Shown here: one piece after another, positions 26,108-34,957 of the stretch
How positions within the stretch are numbered: the first letter of the stretch is position 1
Layout of the letters: each line of letters begins with the position of its first letter
Assembly: GCF_042850945.1 (NCBI RefSeq)
Contig: NZ_AP031496.1
Span: forward strand, 2,976,001-3,040,000
Origin: Halioxenophilus aromaticivorans
GTDB lineage: Bacteria > Pseudomonadota > Gammaproteobacteria > Pseudomonadales > Cellvibrionaceae
Length of the DNA: 64,000 bases
Reading direction: 5' to 3'
The notes under the pieces: model-generated
What the model was told of the DNA's origin: nothing
Database searches by the model: none
Seen by the model: only the letters and a program-made list of their open reading frames with translations
Position numbers and translations under genes: made by a program

Positions 26108-27148
26108 TTAAACTTCGAATTGGCCCTGACTGCTGGGCGGTTGAATTCCAAAATGCTGGTAGGCAAGCTGTGTTGCCATCCGGCCGCGAGGCGTTCTTAC
26201 CAGATAACCTTGCTGTATCAAATAAGGCTCCAGCACATCTTCGATGGTGTCTCGCTCTTCATTAATCGCCGCAGCCAAGCTGTCCACGCCAACCGGTCCA
26301 CCACCGAACTTCTCCATCACTGCTAACAACATGCGCCGGTCCATATGGTCAAAACCGCAATGATCGACGTTCAACATATTGAGCGCTGCATCGGCTATTT
26401 GCTCTGTTACGGTGCCATCGGATTTAACCTCAGCATAGTCTCTTACCCGGCGCAACAAACGCAGCGCTATACGTGGGGTACCGCGGGCGCGTTTAGCAAT
26501 CTCAGCTGCACCACTTTCTTCTACATGAATTGACATCAAACTTGCAGCGCGGGCAACGATGTGGGTTAGGTCCTTAAGGTTTACGAACTCCAACCGCTGC
26601 ACAATACCAAACCGGTCACGCAGAGGTGATGTCAGTAAACCCGCTCGAGTGGTAGCTCCCACCAGAGTAAAGGGAGGCAAATCGATTTTGATGGAGCGCG
26701 CCGCCGGCCCCTCACCTATCATGATGTCCAGCTGAAAATCTTCCATGGCGGGGTAAAGAACTTCCTCCACCACAGGGCTCAAGCGGTGTATCTCGTCGAT
26801 GAACAGGACATCGCCGGCATCAAGATTGGTCATTAAGGCGGCTAAATCTCCGGCCTTTTCTAGCACAGGTCCGGAGGTGGATTTCAACTCGCTGCCCATC
26901 TCTGCGGCGATAATATTGGCTAAGGTGGTTTTGCCCAGCCCGGGCGGCCCAAAAATCAGCGTATGATCCAAGGCTTCTTTTCGTTGCTTCGCCGCCGCGA
27001 TGAAAATCTCCATTTGTACACGCACTTGCGGCTGACCATGATAGTCCTGTAGCGATTTCGGCCGCACGGTCTTATCAACCATTTCCTCCGGGGCGTCGGC
27101 ACTAGCGGAAACCAGACGAGTGGCCGTTAGGTTATCTTTTTCAATCAT
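26108..27148 (-). CDS. ruvB: Holliday junction branch-migration ATPase RuvB
   Basis: Hexameric AAA+ motor that with RuvA drives branch migration. The protein has 346 residues (E. coli 336). Walker A is GPPGLGKTTLA (about 68-78), Walker B is VLFIDEIHRLSP, sensor 1 lies in LVGATTRAGLL, and the arginine-finger/sensor 2 region is GTPRIALRLLRRVRDYA. A C-terminal winged helix ends GRMATQLAYQHFG. The 175-base spacer from ruvA is longer than usual and holds nothing recognisable, so an independent promoter is possible. Confidence 0.97.
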   Translation of the reverse strand: MIEKDNLTATRLVSASADAPEEMVDKTVRPKSLQDYHGQPQVRVQMEIFIAAAKQRKEALDHTLIFGPPGLGKTTLANIIAAEMGSELKSTSGPVLEKAGDLAALMTNLDAGDVLFIDEIHRLSPVVEEVLYPAMEDFQLDIMIGEGPAARSIKIDLPPFTLVGATTRAGLLTSPLRDRFGIVQRLEFVNLKDLTHIVARAASLMSIHVEESGAAEIAKRARGTPRIALRLLRRVRDYAEVKSDGTVTEQIADAALNMLNVDHCGFDHMDRRMLLAVMEKFGGGPVGVDSLAAAINEERDTIEDVLEPYLIQQGYLVRTPRGRMATQLAYQHFGIQPPSSQGQFEV

Positions 27149-27323
27149 AGCGGAAAAATTTATAGTTAAGCCGGTTCATTGGTTATTCACTGTTGAATCA
27201 TTGATGTTGGCGAGGCCGCATTCTAGAACTAGCCGACTCTTACAGGGTCTAGTTGCAACGTGATGGCACTGTATTGAGAAGAACACCATTTTACTCAACT
27301 TAAAGCATCACAATAAAAAGGAG

Positions 27324-27947
27324 CTAACCTGGCAACATAGAGCGCAGTGCTAATCTGATAAGCTCCTCACTGGTTTCAGGCATTTTTTGTTTATCTAACC
27401 GGCTAATAGCTTTAGCTGCCTCGGCTGGTTTGTAGCCAAGTGCAACTAGGGCGCTCTCTGCCTCTGCAATAATCTCGCCTTGCCCCCGCCCTGAGACTGG
27501 CGCGCTGGGCTCGCCAGCCTGGGAAAATTCGCCGTCGCCGGCCCAATCCTTAAGCCGATCTTGCATCTCAATCACTAATCTTTCGGCAGTTTTTTTCCCC
27601 ACGCCCGGCACTTTTACTAGGGTTGCACTGCTGCCTGCGTGTATTGCAGAGACGAAGGCAGGTGTTTCAATGCCAGAAAGTATGGATAGAGCCAGTTTAG
27701 GCCCTACACCATTGACCTTAATAAGGTGCCTGAAGAGTTGTCGATCTACGGTATCCTTAAAAGCGAACAGTTGGTGAGCATTCTCACTCACAGAAAAATG
27801 CGTGTACAACTGCACTTGCTCACCCACTTTAGGCAAGCTGTAGATACTGGTCATAGGTGCTTGCACCTCATAACCCACGCCGTTTACATCTATCAATAAA
27901 TAAGGTGGCTGCTTTTCTGCAAGTGTGCCTGTTAACCGACCAATCAT
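27324..27947 (-). CDS. ruvA: Holliday junction DNA-binding protein RuvA
   Basis: Tetrameric junction-binding partner of RuvB. The protein has 207 residues (E. coli 203). Domain I OB fold starts MIGRLTGTL; the helix-hairpin-helix pair in domain II reads LIKVNGVGPKLALSIL and LVKVPGVGKKTAERL. An acidic/flexible linker precedes the RuvB-binding domain III (AESALVALGYKPAEAAKAIS). It lies 36 bases after ruvC on the same strand, as in other gammaproteobacteria. Confidence 0.97.
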   Translation of the reverse strand: MIGRLTGTLAEKQPPYLLIDVNGVGYEVQAPMTSIYSLPKVGEQVQLYTHFSVSENAHQLFAFKDTVDRQLFRHLIKVNGVGPKLALSILSGIETPAFVSAIHAGSSATLVKVPGVGKKTAERLVIEMQDRLKDWAGDGEFSQAGEPSAPVSGRGQGEIIAEAESALVALGYKPAEAAKAISRLDKQKMPETSEELIRLALRSMLPG

Positions 27948-27983
27948 TCAGGGTTGTCTCGTTTATCGTGTGCTTTGGTGGAT

Positions 27984-28505
27984 TTAAACTAAGCGACCGC
28001 GCCGGAATCGCAGTGAACGCGCCGTTTGTATCTCGAACTGCTGGCTGTGAGCATGGCAAACAGCAACCGCCAGGGCATCGGCGGCGTCTTCTTGAGGGGT
28101 ATCGCTTAGCTTTAATAACTGCTGAATCATAAGCTGAACTTGAATCTTGTCGGCCGCTCCGGTGCCTACCACGCTCTGCTTAACCTTGCGAGCCTCGTAC
28201 TCTGCAACGGGCAAGCCATAATGGCCTGCAGCAACAATGGCCGCCCCCCTCGCTTGGCCGAGTTTCAATGCTGAGCTAGGGTTTTTCGCTAGAAAAACCT
28301 GCTCAACGGCCATTTGCTGCGGGCTGTATTCTTCTATGATTTGATTTAGTGATTCAAAGATGTGCTTAAGGCGGGAGGCCAACGCGTCTTTGGCGTTTAG
28401 CCTAATAACGCCACTGGCAACGTACGTTAGCTTGCCAGAAACGGAATTCACTATGCCGAAACCGGTTTTTAATGAACCGGGGTCGACTCCTAAAATTAAA
28501 GGCAT
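27984..28505 (-). CDS. ruvC: Crossover junction endodeoxyribonuclease RuvC
   Basis: Resolves Holliday junctions by paired nicks. The protein has 173 residues, as in E. coli. The RNase H-like fold has catalytic Asp8 in LILGVDPGS, then the acidic residue in MAVEQVFL, and the late pair in EDAADALAVAVCH. It is the first gene of ruvCAB. Usually yebC is immediately upstream; here a lipoprotein gene takes that place. Confidence 0.97.
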   Translation of the reverse strand: MPLILGVDPGSLKTGFGIVNSVSGKLTYVASGVIRLNAKDALASRLKHIFESLNQIIEEYSPQQMAVEQVFLAKNPSSALKLGQARGAAIVAAGHYGLPVAEYEARKVKQSVVGTGAADKIQVQLMIQQLLKLSDTPQEDAADALAVAVCHAHSQQFEIQTARSLRFRRGRLV

Positions 28506-28581
28506 CCGCCCACTCTATGACTATTTTACTGAACGTTTATCCAGTGTGAGTCTGTCAGGGGGCGGATGATTGGTCAAGTTT

Positions 28582-29115
28582 TTAATGCATTTTCTCTTCT
28601 GCCGGCATCACCCGAATGGCTTCACCCTGAGGTGTTTTAGGGGCTGATAACTTAGCTTGAGGTAAATCGCCCACCAGGATAGGTAACGCGAAGTTGCGAG
28701 CTGAAGTCTGCGGCCCCACCGTCGAGGAAACGGCCAAGTTGACAAAAAACTCGCCCTCTTGTTGTGCCGTAACTGTTACCGGAATGGCAATGGCCTGCCC
28801 TGCTTTGGCTGGGCCGGAGAAGTCATCCGCCACAACCGCAATGGAATGGGTGGTGGAACTTACCTTAATAGATACTCTGTCCAGATCGGCTTCAGGAACA
28901 AAACTTAATTCTACAATTTCAGCGACGCCAACTTCAGACTTACCATCATAGTTATGCTGGAAACGAATGGGCGCGCCAGGCTTTAAGTAGCCGCTACTCG
29001 CTGACTGAGCACCCTTGGAAGGCTGGCTCTCTACGGATTCTTTAGCTTGCTCGCATCCCACCGAGGAAAGCGCCAAGCTGGCGGCAATAATTGCGGTTGC
29101 CAAAGGTTTAATCAT
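28582..29115 (-). CDS. Predicted lipoprotein of unknown function
   Basis: 177 residues with a short signal peptide and lipobox LSSVGC (lipidated Cys21), so probably an envelope lipoprotein; there is no Asp at +2 (Glu instead). The mature part looks all-beta, for example IRFQHNYDGKSEVGVAEIVELSF and IPVTVTAQQEGEFFVNLAVSS, compatible with an immunoglobulin-like or copper-chaperone-like sandwich, but I recognise no named family. The end is rich in Pro and charged residues. It lies 28 bases downstream of the large repeat-bearing lipoprotein and may be cotranscribed with it. Confidence 0.8.
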   Translation of the reverse strand: MIKPLATAIIAASLALSSVGCEQAKESVESQPSKGAQSASSGYLKPGAPIRFQHNYDGKSEVGVAEIVELSFVPEADLDRVSIKVSSTTHSIAVVADDFSGPAKAGQAIAIPVTVTAQQEGEFFVNLAVSSTVGPQTSARNFALPILVGDLPQAKLSAPKTPQGEAIRVMPAEEKMH

Positions 29116-29143
29116 TATCGGTGTCCCTAATTCTGTATTTTCT

Positions 29144-31120
29144 TTAATTCACGGTTACATTAAAGCAGGCATTGCCATCGCTGGCTGAGCTCTGACCTAC
29201 GTAGTTGGTGACATCGAGCATATAATCGCCACTGCTTAACGTGCCAGCCCAGCTGTCTTGATTTACGGTGGTGCCATCGGCCCCTCCTATGAAAGAGCCA
29301 TTTTTGTATATATAGAAATCTGGGTCGGTAGTGCTAGCCCCGGAACTGCGAGCAACCGTTATTGTGTAGTTACCACTGGCGACAGAGAATTGTACATAGC
29401 GATGGGTGCCCAACTTATTGTTGGTGCCAAATTGATCGATTGTACATACCTCTTCAGACACGCCCGGCAGCAACTCGGTATAAATTGGTAGCACACTGGC
29501 ATTACCACCATCGTTATCCTCGGAGCTGCCAGCGGTATCTTCAGCCACAATACTCTGGTTTTCTGCCAGCGTATCTATGGCTTGGGCGAAGGTCGGATTA
29601 GCCGCTTTCAACTGCGCCAGAAACAGGTGAATGCCGGTAAATAGCTCAGACTGCGTATATTCACTGCTGCTCAGCACGTCGTACATGGGGCCAAGCCCCA
29701 ACTCTAAGCCATCGGCGTTATCCGAATTGGCGTCAAAAATATCGTACAAAATTGCTTGAACCGAGGACTCGTTGAACCAACCTCTGCGTATTGCGTAATT
29801 ATTGGCCTCTAAGTCGAACGAGAAGGAGTTGGTATTGGAGTCTCTGTAGATAGAATCATCCAAAACAATGGCCGAAAGCGCATTACCGAAGCCTTCGCCA
29901 AACGCTAGGCGCATATCCAAAGAGGCGGAAAGACTGTGCGAACCGCCAATAGAATCCGACCTGGAAATATTGGCCTCAAAGTAGTGCGCCCACTCGTGGG
30001 CGATAACATGGCTATCAAATTCGTCGGTATCGTTAGCCTCATCACCTAACACATAGATGGCGTTGGCGCCGAACCGGAAAAACGTGGTGGAGATGTTGCC
30101 CTGGTCTAGCTCACCGCTAGCCGGCCGATTGTTTTCACTCCAATAAGCGACCAAACCCGGGAAGGTGATTGTGGAATCAATTTGCACCAGCTTGCTCATG
30201 GAGGTGTAGATAGTGTCCAAGATGGCAAATGGCGCCGCTGCTCTTTGCTCCGTATAGCTGCCAGAGGAAAGGTCCCAACCCGAGGCTGCATGGAGGTCTC
30301 TGGTAGAGTCCTCGCTGCCAGAGCTGGCCAAAGAGCCCTGCAACACGTAAAGCGCGTTTTGCAAGGTATTGTCGGCCACGCGAACATTCCAATTAACCGA
30401 CCCTGAGCGGATTGTTTCCGCCCTTACCCGAATCAAAAATTCAGTGTTTAGCTCTACCCCGCTGAAGCTGTAGGCGCCTGCGGCATCGCTGCTGGTAGAG
30501 TCTACGACGTTTTGGTTGGCGTCAATTAACTGAACGATGGCGCCTCGCACGGGCAGATCATATGCATTAGCAAAATCTAAATCGCTTTGGGCATTGTGCG
30601 GTACTTTCTCGTAGGTGACGGTACCGGATATCGTTACCGAGGTTGGAGCAACAGGGTCTGTTGTACCACCGGAGCCGTCATCACCACCAGAGCCGTCATC
30701 ACCACCAGAGCCGTCATCGCCACCAGAGCCATCATCACCGCCGGAACCGTCATCGCCACCGGAGCCATCGTCGCCGCCGGAGCCGTCGTCACCACCGGAG
30801 CCATCGTCGCCACCAGAGCCATCATCACCGCCGGAGCCATCGTCGCCACCGGAGCCATCATCACCACCGGAGCCGTCGTCACCACCGGAACCATCGTCGC
30901 CACCGGAGCCGTCATCGCCACCGGATCCATCGTCGCCACCAGAACCGTCATCACCACCGGATCCATCGTCGCCACCAGAACCGTCATCACCGCCGGAGCC
31001 ACCGTTTCCCCCGGTAACCGGTGTCTCGCCTGTGGAGCCACCGCCGCCTCCGCCTCCCCCGCCACAGGCAGATAGCAGGATGATCAAAACTGCACTAATC
31101 AATAGGGAATTTATATTCAT
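29144..31120 (-). CDS. Repeat-bearing lipoprotein with zinc metalloprotease motif
   Basis: 658-residue predicted lipoprotein (lipobox LLSAC, Cys19), then a run of nine glycines, then 18 perfect GGDDGS units (about 43-150). A beta-sandwich of carboxypeptidase regulatory-like type follows (about 158-250, SGTVTYEKVP to EFLIRVRAE). The catalytic region has HEWAH at 375-379 and a likely third zinc ligand Glu409 in FGEGFGN, a gluzincin-like arrangement. The C-terminus (about 560-658) resembles a bacterial pre-peptidase C-terminal domain, with SSGDYMLDVTNY. Overall it looks like a surface or periplasmic zinc protease on a flexible acidic stalk. Substrate unknown. It is divergent from the DUF5666 lipoprotein gene. 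Confidence 0.8.
   Translation of the reverse strand: MNINSLLISAVLIILLSACGGGGGGGGGSTGETPVTGGNGGSGGDDGSGGDDGSGGDDGSGGDDGSGGDDGSGGDDGSGGDDGSGGDDGSGGDDGSGGDDGSGGDDGSGGDDGSGGDDGSGGDDGSGGDDGSGGDDGSGGDDGSGGDDGSGGTTDPVAPTSVTISGTVTYEKVPHNAQSDLDFANAYDLPVRGAIVQLIDANQNVVDSTSSDAAGAYSFSGVELNTEFLIRVRAETIRSGSVNWNVRVADNTLQNALYVLQGSLASSGSEDSTRDLHAASGWDLSSGSYTEQRAAAPFAILDTIYTSMSKLVQIDSTITFPGLVAYWSENNRPASGELDQGNISTTFFRFGANAIYVLGDEANDTDEFDSHVIAHEWAHYFEANISRSDSIGGSHSLSASLDMRLAFGEGFGNALSAIVLDDSIYRDSNTNSFSFDLEANNYAIRRGWFNESSVQAILYDIFDANSDNADGLELGLGPMYDVLSSSEYTQSELFTGIHLFLAQLKAANPTFAQAIDTLAENQSIVAEDTAGSSEDNDGGNASVLPIYTELLPGVSEEVCTIDQFGTNNKLGTHRYVQFSVASGNYTITVARSSGASTTDPDFYIYKNGSFIGGADGTTVNQDSWAGTLSSGDYMLDVTNYVGQSSASDGNACFNVTVN
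30671..30994 (-). repeat. 18 tandem copies of an 18-bp coding repeat
   Basis: Exactly 18 units of 18 bases, each encoding GGDDGS inside the metalloprotease-like lipoprotein. The units vary only at third codon positions (GAT/GAC, GGT/GGC, TCC/TCT, GGA/GGC), so the peptide is invariant while the DNA is diversified. This is a coding minisatellite, open to length change by slippage or recombination. Confidence 0.95.
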
Positions 31121-31491
31121 TCTTCTTTCCGTGTCGTTTTTACTCCATCTCTGAAAAAGACCCCTAAGGTGCGATATCCAGAAATACAGACAGCGTTACG
31201 AATTATTATTTAGCAACGTCTTTTACCAGTAGAGCCTGTTGCAAATCTGTGCCAACTCTGCTTCAAATGTATTAATGATAGTTCTCTTTTTGTGGTAAAC
31301 CATCCAGAAAAATCGACTAAATATTGCTATCGTAAGACTGTTTTCGTAGGTGCAATTTTACTAAAGTTTCAATGTCTTATATCAGATTGATTCGTATCAA
31401 AATGTAATTTTGTCTGTTACACGCCGCTGTAATGTCGACCACGTCACAATAAGGCAGCAAATTAAAGATCCGTACGCTAGGTGAAGATTTA
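31121..31491. promoter_or_regulatory. Divergent promoter region of two lipoprotein genes
   Basis: 371 AT-rich bases between divergent genes, with no ORF of note. Two dyads lie near the plus-strand gene: TTGAT-TCGT-ATCAA (31387-31400) and TGTAA-N9-TTACA (31403-31421). They could be operator sites. AGGTGAAG gives the plus gene a Shine-Dalgarno seven bases from its ATG. Promoter hexamers cannot be called with confidence. Confidence 0.35.
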
Positions 31492-32937
31492 ATGAATACC
31501 CGAACAACCATGAATAAACCCTTAAACTTCAAACTAGCTGCCTTGTGCGGAGCCATTGTTTTAGGCGGCTGTAATTTTCAGATTGGCAACGGCAGCGGCG
31601 ATTCTAACGATGGTGATGACAGCAGTAGCGGGTCTGACGGAGGGGCCAGCATTGGCGTACTGACCGATGCCGGCGGCCTAGAGGTGAATTTCAACAGCGA
31701 GTTTTCTCTAGCGGCGTCTGGGACCGTATACCTGGATGGTGCCGAGGTAGACGCCTCTGAGCTGCAAGACGGCATGGTCGCCTCCTTTAAACTCGAAGAA
31801 ACCGTTCCCGATGACTTAAGCAGTGGCACGGCGACTGAAATTCGAGCCAACCATATCGTTATTGGACCCGTAACAAGCCTCGCTCCGCTATCGGTATTGG
31901 GCCAGGAAATAACCGTGCTCGAAGAAACCGAATTGGACGGCATCAGTAATGACGATGTCGGCAACCTCAGCCTAGGTGAAGTGATCAGGGTCAGCGGTTA
32001 CAGCAACCGGCAAGGCGGTAACATCGCAACTCGTATAGACGCACCCACCGGTGGCACGCTGGAATGGAAGATAACCGGCACGGTAAGCAGCTTGCAGGCC
32101 AGCTCCAGTTTTAGCCTAGAGGATCAGCCAATTAGCATGGGCGGAGTCGTGCCTGATTGCGAGTCGGAATTTGCCGATGGCGATTATGTAGCCGTCACCG
32201 CATCTCCAATTACCTCGTTTACCGCAGGTCAAACCATAGATACTACCCTTAGCATAAGCTGTGAAAGCATTGCCCTCCCCACATTGGTTAACGACGATGA
32301 CGACATCGACGAACTACCCGCTGAAATGGAAGGCATCGTTAGCGAAGTTAACAATCGTTCTGAATTTTTACTGTACGACCAGGAGGTCGAGATCAGTAGC
32401 TCCGTGCAATTCACCGGCGGCGAAGAGAGCGATCTTATTTTAGGCGCAAAAATCGAAGTAGAAGGTACCGTCGACCCGGATAGCAATATACTCACGGCCA
32501 ACAGCATTATTTTCCACCAACGACCAATAGAGATAGAGGCTCCATTAGCAAGTACGGACATCACGGCTAATGAGTCGGTGACCTTTTTTGGCCTATCCGT
32601 TACCACCAATAAACTGGTGATGGAAGACGATTTAATCGTCAGTAGCGGTGTGGCAGACGCACAGGTACGACTTAACGGCTTTGTGGATGAAGAGCAAGTC
32701 CCCTATGCCATCGCGCTATCCATCCGCGGTAATTCCGACGACGAAGATGTCACTCTCAAAGGCCCTGTATCCGACGTTGAATCGGATGGTTTCGACGTTA
32801 TGGGCATTTCGGTAGAGGGGGATTCCGCAGCTACGTTGGTGACCTCTTTGAACGAGGAAGATGTGGTTCGCGTGGAAAACGCGGAAGTCGATGGTTCAGA
32901 CGGCATCAGAGATGGTGATGTGTCGGTGGTAAATTAG
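31492..32937 (+). CDS. DUF5666-type lipoprotein
   Basis: 481-residue predicted lipoprotein with lipobox LGGC (Cys27), followed by a Ser/Asp/Gly linker (about 33-50). The rest consists of repeated small beta domains of DUF5666 type, recognisable as short units like ASGTVYLDGAEVDASELQDGMVASF-type segments, GTVSSLQASSSFSLEDQPI and EGIVSEVNNRSEFLLYDQEVEI. The protein is strongly acidic. These domains resemble OB-like folds found in exported proteins; function is unknown. The gene is alone, divergent from the repeat-bearing lipoprotein and convergent with aspS, with a shared terminator. Confidence 0.75.
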   Translation: MNTRTTMNKPLNFKLAALCGAIVLGGCNFQIGNGSGDSNDGDDSSSGSDGGASIGVLTDAGGLEVNFNSEFSLAASGTVYLDGAEVDASELQDGMVASFKLEETVPDDLSSGTATEIRANHIVIGPVTSLAPLSVLGQEITVLEETELDGISNDDVGNLSLGEVIRVSGYSNRQGGNIATRIDAPTGGTLEWKITGTVSSLQASSSFSLEDQPISMGGVVPDCESEFADGDYVAVTASPITSFTAGQTIDTTLSISCESIALPTLVNDDDDIDELPAEMEGIVSEVNNRSEFLLYDQEVEISSSVQFTGGEESDLILGAKIEVEGTVDPDSNILTANSIIFHQRPIEIEAPLASTDITANESVTFFGLSVTTNKLVMEDDLIVSSGVADAQVRLNGFVDEEQVPYAIALSIRGNSDDEDVTLKGPVSDVESDGFDVMGISVEGDSAATLVTSLNEEDVVRVENAEVDGSDGIRDGDVSVVN

Positions 32938-33045
32938 CATCCCCCTGCGGTGCTTAGTCCAATCAGTACCGCTTTGCCAGCCTCAGCCCAGTCGCGATAT
33001 CCTGATACAAAATCCGCCTAAAGCACCGGCTCTACGCCAAAAATC

Positions 33046-33063
33046 CCCCAGCAAGTGCTGGGG
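33046..33063. terminator. Bidirectional terminator between DUF5666 gene and aspS
   Basis: 8-bp stem CCCCAGCA/TGCTGGGG flanked by AAAAAT on the left and TTTTTA on the right, so it has a T tract in both directions between two convergent genes. Confidence 0.8.
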
Positions 33064-33090
33064 TTTTTAATGAAACTTAATTTAGCAAAT

Positions 33091-34875
33091 TTACTCTGCT
33101 TTTGGTTTCTCGGCGCTTTCCTTTTTACGCAAAGCAATATTTAAGTCCCTGAGCTGCAGAGAATTGACCTCACCTGGAGCGTCGGTCATTACACAGGCCG
33201 CTGTTTGTGTTTTAGGGAAGGCGATCACGTCACGGATAGACGGCGCACCGGTCATTAGCATCACCAAGCGGTCCAATCCGAAGGCCAAGCCGCCGTGGGG
33301 CGGCGCACCGTACTTCAGTGCATCCAACAAGAACCCGAACTTTTCTCTCTGTTCGGCTTCAGCAATACCCAGCACTTCAAACACGGTCTCTTGCATGGCT
33401 TGGTCGTGGATACGAATAGAGCCACCACCCAACTCAGTACCGTTTAATACCATATCGTAGGCTACCGAAAGCGCTGCCAGCGGATCCTCTTTGAGCTGCT
33501 CAGGGCTGCAGCTGGGTGAAGTAAATGGGTGGTGCAAAGCGGTCATGCTGCCGTCATCGTTGGTCTCAAACATGGGGAAATCCACTACCCATAATGGAGC
33601 CCAATCGCAAGTGGTCAGGTCCAGATCCAAACCCACTTTAATGCGAAGTGCACCCAGTGCCTCTGAGACTACCTTGGTCTTGTCTGCGCCGAAGAACACA
33701 ATATCGCCATTTTTGGCAGCGACACGCTCCATAATAGACATGGTCACGTCATCACCCAGAAACTTAATAATCGGCGATTGCAAACCTTCGATGCCTTTTT
33801 CCAACTCGTTGACTTTAATCCAGGCGAGACCTTTGGCACCGTAAATACCAACAAATTTGGTGTATTCATCAATTTGTTTACGGGAAATTTCAGCACCGCC
33901 ATCAACCTTCAATGCAGTTACGCGAGAAGCAGAATCATTGGCAGGCCCTGCAAACACCTTAAACTCGATGTCTTTCATCAAGTCCTTGATGTCTACCAGC
34001 TGCAATGGGATACGAAGATCTGGCTTGTCAGAACCGTAGATCGCCATGGCTTCGGCGTATGGCATGCGTGGGAACTCTCCCAAATCTACGCCTTTCACAT
34101 CGATGAATAACTGGCGGATCATTTTCTCTGTGATCGCCATTATTTGCTCTTGGTCGATAAACGAGGCTTCGATATCTATTTGGGTGAATTCAGGCTGGCG
34201 ATCGGCTCGTAAATCTTCATCCCGGAAACATTTAGCAATCTGGTAGTAGCGGTCAAAACCTGAAACCATTAGCAATTGCTTAAATAACTGCGGCGATTGT
34301 GGCAGAGCAAAAAAGCGACCCTCATGGGTACGCGATGGCACCAAGTAGTCCCTGGCACCCTCAGGTGTGGCGCGGGTGAGGATTGGCGTCTCTAGATCGA
34401 GAAAGCCCTGCTCTTCCAGGTTCTGGCGAATAACACTGGTAATCTTTGCGCGCAGGCGCAGGTTGTTTTGCATCTCTTGGCGACGCAAATCCAAAAAGCG
34501 ATACTTTAAACGAACATCTTCACCCACATGGGTATACTCGCTGAGCGGGAACGGCGGGGTTTCTGAACTGTTTAAAATTTCAATGCCAAGGCCGTAGACC
34601 TCAATCTCGCCCGTAGCCATGTTGGGATTGATGGTGCCCTCAGAGCGCGCTCTAACCCGCCCGGTAACCTTTAATACATATTCGCTGCGTACTTGGTCGG
34701 CGATTTCAAATCCGGTGCTGTCTGGATCGAAGACAACTTGAACTACACCATCTCTGTCGCGCAGGTCGATAAAGATAACACCACCGTGGTCGCGGCGACG
34801 ATCCACCCAGCCGCACAGTGTTATCTCTTGATCTAACAATTCTTTGGTAACAATACCGCAGTAATGGCTGCGCAT
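33091..34875 (-). CDS. aspS: Aspartyl-tRNA synthetase
   Basis: Class II synthetase that charges tRNA-Asp. The protein has 594 residues (E. coli 590). An N-terminal OB-fold anticodon domain (VTLCGWVDRRRDHGGVIFIDLRD-type segment), the catalytic core with FLDLRR, FALPQSPQLFKQLLM and FRDEDLRADRQPEFTQIDIE (motif 2), the large bacterial insertion domain, and motif 3 GLAFGLDRLVMLM are all present. The tail is Lys/Glu-rich. The FmdB-type gene lies upstream on the same strand, an order common in gammaproteobacteria. Confidence 0.97.
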   Translation of the reverse strand: MRSHYCGIVTKELLDQEITLCGWVDRRRDHGGVIFIDLRDRDGVVQVVFDPDSTGFEIADQVRSEYVLKVTGRVRARSEGTINPNMATGEIEVYGLGIEILNSSETPPFPLSEYTHVGEDVRLKYRFLDLRRQEMQNNLRLRAKITSVIRQNLEEQGFLDLETPILTRATPEGARDYLVPSRTHEGRFFALPQSPQLFKQLLMVSGFDRYYQIAKCFRDEDLRADRQPEFTQIDIEASFIDQEQIMAITEKMIRQLFIDVKGVDLGEFPRMPYAEAMAIYGSDKPDLRIPLQLVDIKDLMKDIEFKVFAGPANDSASRVTALKVDGGAEISRKQIDEYTKFVGIYGAKGLAWIKVNELEKGIEGLQSPIIKFLGDDVTMSIMERVAAKNGDIVFFGADKTKVVSEALGALRIKVGLDLDLTTCDWAPLWVVDFPMFETNDDGSMTALHHPFTSPSCSPEQLKEDPLAALSVAYDMVLNGTELGGGSIRIHDQAMQETVFEVLGIAEAEQREKFGFLLDALKYGAPPHGGLAFGLDRLVMLMTGAPSIRDVIAFPKTQTAACVMTDAPGEVNSLQLRDLNIALRKKESAEKPKAE

Positions 34876-34957
34876 AACAAATTCCTATGTAAACTCTGTA
34901 CTACGGGACAAGGCGCGCTATGCCTCGTCCAAATGGGTTTTGTCGCCGAAACCGGCG

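Noticed and set aside
30671..30994. CRISPR-like regular repeats
   Set aside because: The period is 18 bases with no spacers and an in-frame peptide, so it is a coding tandem repeat.
30615..31154. Plus-strand proline/glutamate/serine repeat reading frames opposite the lipoprotein
   Set aside because: They are the complement of the GGDDGS coding repeat. All three frames stay open because of the 18-base periodicity, and the minus-strand protein has a lipobox and recognisable domains.
31403..31421. HexR site near a carbohydrate gene
   Set aside because: HexR dyads are more closely spaced (TGTAAT-N5-ATTACA), and the neighbouring genes are lipoproteins, not sugar genes.
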